NCBI GenBank assembly: GCA_035444405.1
Contig: DAOMOP010000006.1
Coordinates: 1 to 52,467, forward strand
From: DAOMOP01 sp035444405
GTDB lineage: Bacteria; Pseudomonadota; Gammaproteobacteria; Burkholderiales; Rhodocyclaceae
Length of the DNA: 52,467 nucleotides
Direction: 5' to 3'
A program made the translations under genes and the position numbers. Shown here one piece after another: positions 43,707-52,467 of the stretch. Position 1 is the stretch's first letter, and each line of letters begins with the position of its first letter. Under the pieces are notes generated by a model. The model ran no database searches. It saw nothing but the letters and a program-made list of their open reading frames with translations, and was not told where the DNA came from.

Positions 43707-44693
43707 CTAGCGGCCCTGCTTCTGCGCGATCAGGCGGATGCGCGCGCGCAGCTGCTCCTTCAGCCGCGTCTGGCTGTCCCAGAACAGCACCGGCATGTCA
43801 TGGACGTCGAAGGGCAGCTCGGTGCCCTGCCGTGCGGTCAGGACGACCTGCTTGCCGCGCCCCTGCGCGTAGCCGACCTCGTAGAACACGTTGTTGCGGA
43901 GCTCGGTCAGATCGGCGATGACGAAGGCGGCCTGCTCGATGCGCTCGAGGATGCGCGGCACGATGCGCCCGACGGTGTTCGACGTTTCGACGCGCTCGCA
44001 CGCGTAGCCGAAGGCCGGCTCGGCGCACACGCTGCGAAACGACTCGTATGCGTCGATGAGCTCGCCGCGCTGCGAATAAGACATCAGCACCGCCACCGAA
44101 CGCGACGTGGCGATGCGCTCGGCGAGCGAGACCACGCGTTCGGCGAGCCGCTCCCAGTCGTTCGTGATGCCGTTGAGCTGCTGGTAGTCGATCTCGTCGA
44201 TGCGTCCGCCATACTTGGCGTGGAAGTCGTGCAGCTCCTGCGCGTAGATGTGCTCGGCCGCACCGCCGAACACCGCCACCGGCAGCAGCGGCTTGCCGGC
44301 GATGCGCGCCCAGTTGGCGGCACGCAGCGTGCCGTGGTGGCCGCCGACGAGGACCACGACGTCGGCCTCGCGCACCGGCTCGGGTACGTAGAAGCAGTGT
44401 TCGGTCAGATCCCAGGTCGCGAGCCGGGACTTCAGCACGGTGCCGTACTCGTGCACCGGCGGGTGGCCGGCGAGCACGTAGCTGATCACGCGTTCCTCGA
44501 CGTCGGTGCAGCCTTCGGCCTGCAAGGCCGCGTGTGCGGCACCTACGACGCGTGCGTCGAGGCTGCTGCGCGCGCCGCTCAGCAGCACGTGCCGGTGGCG
44601 CGCGATCGCCGCACCGAGAGCGTCGCAGAAGCTTTCCAGGTCGCCCGCCCGCGCTTCGTCGCTGCCGAAGGCTCCGGCCACGAGTATCTTCAT
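43707..44693 (-). CDS. SLOG-domain plus TIR/deoxyribosyltransferase-like fusion protein, possible nucleotide-based defence effector
   Basis: 328 residues, probably cytoplasmic, no signal peptide. The N-terminal half (about 1-190) is SLOG/Rossmann-like: MKILVAGAFGSDEARAGDLE, VLLSGARSSLDARVVGAAHA, ADVVVLVGGHHGTLRAANWA and GKPLLPVAVFGGAAEHIYAQ. The LOG-type GGxGTxxE is replaced by GGHHGTLRA, so ordinary cytokinin-activating LOG activity is unlikely. The C-terminal half (about 195-328) resembles small nucleotide-binding/TIR-like domains: VAVLMSYSQRGELIDAYESF, FVIADLTELRNNVFYEVGYA, QGRGKQVVLTARQGTELPFD. SLOG and TIR-like domains occur together in nucleotide-signal conflict systems. No CD-NTase, sirtuin or ThsB-like partner is beside it. 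Exact function unknown. Confidence 0.75.
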   Translation of the reverse strand: MKILVAGAFGSDEARAGDLESFCDALGAAIARHRHVLLSGARSSLDARVVGAAHAALQAEGCTDVEERVISYVLAGHPPVHEYGTVLKSRLATWDLTEHCFYVPEPVREADVVVLVGGHHGTLRAANWARIAGKPLLPVAVFGGAAEHIYAQELHDFHAKYGGRIDEIDYQQLNGITNDWERLAERVVSLAERIATSRSVAVLMSYSQRGELIDAYESFRSVCAEPAFGYACERVETSNTVGRIVPRILERIEQAAFVIADLTELRNNVFYEVGYAQGRGKQVVLTARQGTELPFDVHDMPVLFWDSQTRLKEQLRARIRLIAQKQGR

Positions 44694-44929
44694 CGTGTCA
44701 CCTCATGCCGCGTCACCGACAACGGCCGATCTGCGGCGCAGCGACGTTGCGGCGACGACGTCTGTTGTCGTCTCCCGCTGATGAGTCGCGGCAAGCATCG
44801 CCAAGGTTCACGCGGATGCCGTCGCACCGAGGGACGCCCGCGACGGCAAGGCCGGCCCCGCCCACCGCCGCCCGCGACGCATGTGCCAGGCATTGGCCAT
44901 GGGCGGACCACAGTGTGGGGGCGGGCCGA
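44694..44929. other. Short gene-free gap
   Basis: 236 bases between two minus-strand genes. I see no convincing open frame. A 6-bp hairpin (GACGAC with GTCGTC) near 44754-44773 is the only structure noticed. Confidence 0.5.
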
Positions 44930-45598
44930 CTACGGCTTGCGCAAGAGCACCACGTCCTTTTGCGGAACCTCGCACTCCCAGCCGAGCACTCCGGCGAGGT
45001 GCGCGAAGGTCTCGCGCCGGTAGAACACGACGTGGGTCGGGTCGCGCCGGTAGTTCCAGCCGGCAAAGCGCGCGTCGTCGGTCTGGAAGCAGGTCATGAT
45101 GGCGAGCCAGCCACCGGGTTCGAGCAGGGCCGCAAGGCGCGCGAACTCGTGCGCCGGGGCGTGGAAGTGCTCGACGACCTCGGTGCAGGTGATGAAATCG
45201 TAGCGGCGCGCGAGCGCCGTGAAGTCCGGATGGAAGAACGGATCGTACAGTGCGACCGCATGACCGGCCTCCCGCAGCATCGCGGCGAGCGCCGGGCCGG
45301 GACCGCAGCCGTAGTCGAGGCCTGCCGCGGCCGCCGGCAGCCGCGCGAGCAAGGGCTCGGCGAGCCGGGCGAGGAAGCGGCGGTAGCGCGGGTCGAGCGG
45401 ATCGTTGTCGTGGAGCCGGTAGTACGCCGCTTCGGCTGCCGCGTCGGGCCGCTGCGCAGGCTCGAGGAAGGTCGCCCGGCACACCGCGCAGCGCCAGTAA
45501 TCGCGCCGCTGCACGGTCGCGAACGGGCGTGTGGCGCGCGCCAGACACACCGGGCACGCCGGTGCATCGGCTGCGGCACGGCAGACCTCGGATGTCAT
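44930..45598 (-). CDS. Class I SAM-dependent methyltransferase with N-terminal zinc-ribbon-like cysteines
   Basis: 222 residues, starting MTSEVCRAAADAPACPVCLA. Four Cys in CPVC...CAVC (about residues 15-40) look like a small zinc ribbon, as in methyltransferases of the class with a Cys-rich head. Motif I LDYGCGPGPALAAMLREAGH is at about residues 95-114, with YDFITCTEVVEHFHAPAHEF and LLEPGGWLAIMTCFQTDDAR. Target not predictable. The start overlaps the stop of the GNAT gene by 4 bases (45595-45598), so the two are co-translated. Confidence 0.88.
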   Translation of the reverse strand: MTSEVCRAAADAPACPVCLARATRPFATVQRRDYWRCAVCRATFLEPAQRPDAAAEAAYYRLHDNDPLDPRYRRFLARLAEPLLARLPAAAAGLDYGCGPGPALAAMLREAGHAVALYDPFFHPDFTALARRYDFITCTEVVEHFHAPAHEFARLAALLEPGGWLAIMTCFQTDDARFAGWNYRRDPTHVVFYRRETFAHLAGVLGWECEVPQKDVVLLRKP

Positions 45599-46131
45599 CG
45601 CACAGGCGCGCGCGGGTGGCGATACACGTGCCAGTGTCCGCCGCGGAAGGCGCGCTCCTCCTCGAGCGTCGCGCCGACTGCGAGCGCGAGCGCGATCGAC
45701 GGATGATTGTCGGCGTTGATGAAGCTGATCAGCGCCGTGTCGGGCATGCACTCGCGCGCCGCGCGCTGGACCGCGCGCACCGCCTCGCTCGCATAGCCCT
45801 GGCCCCAGTAGCGGCGCGTCAGCGCCCATTTGATCTCGGGCGCCGGCCAGTCGTTCGGATACCACAGGCCGACCGCGCCGAGCACCGCGCCGCTGGCCTT
45901 GTCCTCGAGCGCATACGGGCCATAGCCGCGCAGCAGCCAGTGGCCGACCATGCTCGCCATCGCCCGCCAGCTCTCGCCCTCGGACAGCGCGCGGCCGAAG
46001 GTGAAGCGCGTGCACTCCGGGTCGGAATAGTGTGCGTGCAATGCACGCCAGTCGTCGTCCACAAAGGGGCGCAGGGTCAGCCGCGGCGCGTCGATGCGCA
46101 GCGGCATCCGCACACTTGTCGGTTCGCTCAT
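45595..46131 (-). CDS. GNAT-family acetyltransferase (RimJ/RimL-like)
   Basis: A 178-residue acetyl-CoA-dependent N-acetyltransferase: APRLTLRPFVDDDWRALHAH at the start of the fold, GPYALEDKASGAVLGAVGLW, then the acetyl-CoA-binding WALTRRYWGQGYASEAVRAV (Q/R-x-x-G-x-G/A-like) and INADNHPSIALALAVGATLE. The RimJ/RimL type modifies protein N-termini or small amines; the acceptor is unknown. The ATG at 46131 (MSEPTS) is chosen over an upstream one at 46170. It lies 5 bases after the stop of the large signalling gene, so all three may form one transcript. Confidence 0.88.
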   Translation of the reverse strand: MSEPTSVRMPLRIDAPRLTLRPFVDDDWRALHAHYSDPECTRFTFGRALSEGESWRAMASMVGHWLLRGYGPYALEDKASGAVLGAVGLWYPNDWPAPEIKWALTRRYWGQGYASEAVRAVQRAARECMPDTALISFINADNHPSIALALAVGATLEEERAFRGGHWHVYRHPRAPVR

Positions 46132-46136
46132 CGTCG

Positions 46137-50078
<3,942 letters not shown>

Positions 50079-50509
50079 GCGCCGATTATGCGCACCGTCT
50101 TGCACATCCACAAGCACACCCCATAGGTCGTTCGGCCCGTCCGCCGCGGCACCGTGCACCAACCTCGCCCGGTCGCGATCCGTCCATTCGATACGCACAT
50201 CCGTCCGCCACGAACACCGCGTGACAACGGTGCGGTGTTTCGAACGTTCAGTCTGGACTCTTGACGCCTGACTGAACGTTCATTGCGTTAATGCATTATC
50301 GTGCAGCCCAATTTGAGACGCGTCGCAGTATATTGCATTTCAACGGCTTACGCACACTGGCATGTGTCTCGCTAACCGATCGACGGGGCCGCCGACTGTG
50401 CACACACGAGTGCGCACTCGGCGGAAACGATAAGGGACCAGCCGGCGTGCCGCTGCCGAATCCACGGCGACGCGAGATCTGCGCCAGGCAATGAAAGGAG
50501 GATGGAAAA
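50079..50509. other. Intergenic region between the signalling gene and the heme-copper operon
   Basis: 431 bases with no convincing gene. It holds the inverted repeat at 50242-50281, a TTGACG at 50261-50266 that could be a -35 box without a convincing partner at 17 bases, and AT-rich sequence at 50284-50345 (TATATT at 50329-50334), likely the promoter zone for the downstream operon. A strong AAGGAGG ribosome site at about 50493-50500 precedes the subunit II start. Confidence 0.5.
50242..50281. promoter_or_regulatory. 12-bp inverted repeat upstream of the heme-copper operon
   Basis: GAACGTTCAGTC at 50242-50253 is the exact reverse complement of GACTGAACGTTC at 50270-50281, with a 16-base spacer. 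Each arm contains the palindrome GAACGTTC, so this could be two operator sites 28 bases apart rather than a hairpin. Confidence 0.55.
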
Positions 50510-51040
50510 ATGCAGGAAGTCGCTTGGCTAGCATCGCTTGCGCTGATGGGACTGGTGGCCTTCGGGTTCGTCTATGTCGCCATCAACTCGGGCAAGCGGG
50601 AAGCGGACTACGCGCCGCTGCAGAAACGCGCCTACCGGCTGCGCTCGAGGCTGTTCTGGGCGCTGCTGCTGGTATTCGGGCCGACCATGATCTACACGCT
50701 GATGGATCTGCCCTACACCGACACGCATGCCCGTGAGACGGGTGGCAGCGTGCAGGTCGTCAAGGCCACCGGTCACCTGTGGTACTGGGAGCTCAGCGAG
50801 CAGGAAGTCGGCGCCGGCCGGCCGGTCGAGTTCCGCGTGACCAGCGCGGACGTCAATCACGGCTTCGGCATCTACGACCCCGACATGCGCCTGATCGCCC
50901 AGGTGCAGGCGATGCCCGGCTACACGAACACGCTGCGCCACACCTTCGAGCGTGCCGGCACCTACAAGATCATGTGCCTCGAATACTGCGGGACCGTGCA
51001 TCACGCAATGATCGCCGAGCTAAACGTCGTCGCACAGTAA
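50510..51040 (+). CDS. Heme-copper oxidoreductase subunit II with CuA site (NorS/CoxB-like)
   Basis: Membrane-anchored electron-entry subunit, 176 residues, with two membrane helices (WLASLALMGLVAFGFVYVAI and LFWALLLVFGPTMIYTLMDL) and a small periplasmic cupredoxin domain. The CuA ligands are all present: His117 (VNHGFGIYDPDM) and the CxExCGxxHxxM-type loop CLEYCGTVHHAM, with C156, E158, C160, H164 and M167. It is shorter than standard aa3 subunit II and resembles B-type and NO-reductase CuA subunits. AGGAGG lies 8 bases before the ATG. The subunit I gene begins 14 bases after its stop. Confidence 0.9.
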   Translation: MQEVAWLASLALMGLVAFGFVYVAINSGKREADYAPLQKRAYRLRSRLFWALLLVFGPTMIYTLMDLPYTDTHARETGGSVQVVKATGHLWYWELSEQEVGAGRPVEFRVTSADVNHGFGIYDPDMRLIAQVQAMPGYTNTLRHTFERAGTYKIMCLEYCGTVHHAMIAELNVVAQ

Positions 51041-51054
51041 AGGAGGAAACGAAC

Positions 51055-52467
51055 ATGGCAAACCCAACCTACACTCCCGTGCCCGACCGCGGCGCCTCGG
51101 TCGGCGTACTGGCCTATCTGGGCACGACCGCGGCGGTGTTGTTGCTGATGATGCTGTTCGGCCTGCTGATGCGCCTCGAGCAGTCGCAGTGGCTGTCGAT
51201 GGGCGCCCCGTGGTTCTACAAGCTGATGACGCTGCACGGCGCCGGCATGGTCGGCATCGCCGGCATCGCCGGTGCGGCGGTGATGTGGTACTTCCTGCGC
51301 CAGTACGTGACGCTGTCGCCGAAGGTCTTCGCTGCCAACCTGGCGCTGTTCCTGATCGGCGTCACGATGATCCTCGCCAGCGTGCTGTTCGGCGACTTCC
51401 ACGGCGCGTGGACCTTCCTGTATCCCCTGCCTGGAACGTCTCTTGGCATGTGGAGCGAACACGCCGCGGCGCTCTTCATGGGCGGCCTGCTGGTGATCGG
51501 CGTCGGATTCCTGTTGCTGCACCTGGACATCGCCCGCGCGATCGTCACGCGCTACGGCAACTTCGCCAATTCGCTCGGCTGGCCGCAACTGTTCGGCAAG
51601 GACGACGGCAACGCCCCGCCGCCTGCGGTTGTCGCGAGCACCATGGTGACCATCGTCAACGTCATCGGGCTGGTCGTCGGCGCGAGCATTCTGACGATGA
51701 TGCTGATAAACCTGTACGTACCCGCCTTCGACATCGACCCGCTGCTTGCCAAGGCGATGATCTACTTCTTCGGCCACGTGTTCATCAACGCGACGATCTA
51801 CATGGCGGTGATCGGCGTCTACGAGATCCTGCCGCGCTACACGCAGCGCCCGTGGAAGGCCAACAAGGTGTTCCTCGCCTCGTGGACCGCATCGACGCTG
51901 ATGGTGATGTTCATCTTTCCGCACCACCTGCTGATGGACTTCGCATTCCCGACCTGGATGCTGGCGATGGGCCACATCATCGGCTACCTGAACACCTTCC
52001 CGATCCTGATCGTCACCGGCTACGGTGCGCTGATGCTGATCTACCGCTCGGGCGTGCGCTGGGACATGGGCGTGCGGCTGTTGTTCGTGTCGCTGTTCGG
52101 CTGGGCCGCGGGTGCGATGCCGGCGTTCATCGACGGCACCATCTCGGTGAACTACGTCATGCACAACACGCTGTGGGTGCCGGGTCACTTCCACACCTAT
52201 CTGCTGCTCGGCATGATCGCGATGATCTTCGGCTTCATGTACTACCTCGGCAAGCCGAACCAGGACGCCGCCGACAGTGCGCTCGACCGCGCCGCCTTCT
52301 GGGCCTACACGATCGGCACGCTGGGCTTCACGCTGAGCTTCCTGTACTCGGGCAAGGAAAGCGTCACCCGCCGCTACGCCGCACACCTGCCGGAGTGGCT
52401 GCCGTTCGACCGCATCGGTTCGCTGTTCGCGATGCTGGTGGTCGGCGCGACCGCGGTGTTCCTGGTG
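51055..52467 (+). CDS. Heme-copper oxidoreductase subunit I lacking the cross-linked Tyr (NorY/sNOR-like or B-type oxidase), 3' end cut off
   Basis: Catalytic subunit; 471 residues are visible and the end lies outside. It starts MANPTYTPVPDRGASVGVLA with AGGAGG upstream. The metal-ligand His residues are present: low-spin heme His61 (TLHGAGM) and His380, high-spin heme His378 (WVPGHFHTYL), and three CuB/FeB His: H241 (FFGHVFINATIY), H290 and H291 (FPHHLLMD). The H241 to H290/H291 spacing equals that of ba3 oxidases. But the residue four after H241, where oxygen reductases of types A and B have the His-linked Tyr, is Asn245. Order (CuA subunit, then this) matches norS-norY of ammonia oxidisers. 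This favours a nitric oxide reductase, but a divergent oxidase is possible. Confidence 0.85.
   Translation, partial: MANPTYTPVPDRGASVGVLAYLGTTAAVLLLMMLFGLLMRLEQSQWLSMGAPWFYKLMTLHGAGMVGIAGIAGAAVMWYFLRQYVTLSPKVFAANLALFLIGVTMILASVLFGDFHGAWTFLYPLPGTSLGMWSEHAAALFMGGLLVIGVGFLLLHLDIARAIVTRYGNFANSLGWPQLFGKDDGNAPPPAVVASTMVTIVNVIGLVVGASILTMMLINLYVPAFDIDPLLAKAMIYFFGHVFINATIYMAVIGVYEILPRYTQRPWKANKVFLASWTASTLMVMFIFPHHLLMDFAFPTWMLAMGHIIGYLNTFPILIVTGYGALMLIYRSGVRWDMGVRLLFVSLFGWAAGAMPAFIDGTISVNYVMHNTLWVPGHFHTYLLLGMIAMIFGFMYYLGKPNQDAADSALDRAAFWAYTIGTLGFTLSFLYSGKESVTRRYAAHLPEWLPFDRIGSLFAMLVVGATAVFLV

Overview
The window is a GC-rich stretch of a chromosome from what looks like a betaproteobacterium of the Rhodocyclales (Thauera/Azoarcus/Aromatoleum-like). 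This is an inference from the very high GC, the codon use, the anaerobic-type cobalamin pathway, and the pcm-rhodanese-tolC order. It is dominated by vitamin B12. There are two assembly gaps (39 N inside cbiD, 13 N inside btuC).

Layout. (1) 1-3317: 5' part of a B12-dependent methylmalonyl-CoA mutase, divergent from a GntR/FCD regulator; a perfect 16-bp palindrome lies between the two promoters, and a decayed enoyl-CoA hydratase follows the regulator. (2) 3337-8623: a Uma2-type nuclease-fold protein, then cobQ (minus) divergent from cbiB-cobD, then a BtuF-like binding protein. (3) 8651-12707: an M48-type membrane protease, the RNA helicase rhlE, a DUF4395 membrane protein and a ComEA-like secreted HhH protein. 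(4) 12894-22181: a cobalamin riboswitch followed by nine genes in one direction (cbiM-like permease, cobM, cbiX, cbiC, cbiD, frameshifted cbiET, cobI, cbiG, cobJ), i.e. the anaerobic corrin-ring pathway. (5) 22206-30770: on the minus strand a second riboswitch-led operon, btuB-btuC-btuD-cobO-cobA-cobB, running into a third riboswitch placed directly after cobB and in front of bluB; cobU is divergent from btuB. (6) 30786-38269: pcm, a rhodanese and tolC, and a tetR-MFP-RND efflux operon with a clear TetR operator. (7) 38328-41109: remains of a type I restriction-modification locus (hsdS tail, intact AlbA_2/ATPase-like gene, broken hsdR, broken metallopeptidase). (8) 41153-50078: a penicillin-acylase-family enzyme, a SLOG plus TIR/deoxyribosyltransferase-like fusion, a methyltransferase, a GNAT acetyltransferase and a 1313-residue CheR-PAS-GGDEF-EAL protein. 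(9) 50510-end: a CuA subunit II and a heme-copper subunit I that keeps all metal-ligand histidines but has Asn where oxygen reductases have the cross-linked Tyr. This suggests a NorSY/sNOR-like nitric oxide reductase.

How it works together: uptake (BtuB, BtuF, BtuCD, cobalt permease), ring synthesis (CobA, CobI, CbiX and the Cbi enzymes), amidation (CobB, CobQ), adenosylation (CobO), lower-ligand synthesis (BluB) and nucleotide-loop steps (CobD, CbiB, CobU) are all present, beside a B12-consuming enzyme. Not found here: cbiJ/cobK (precorrin-6A reductase), cobT, cobS, cobC. The least described parts are the SLOG/TIR-like gene, the intact ATPase left in the dead restriction locus, and the terminal heme-copper enzyme.
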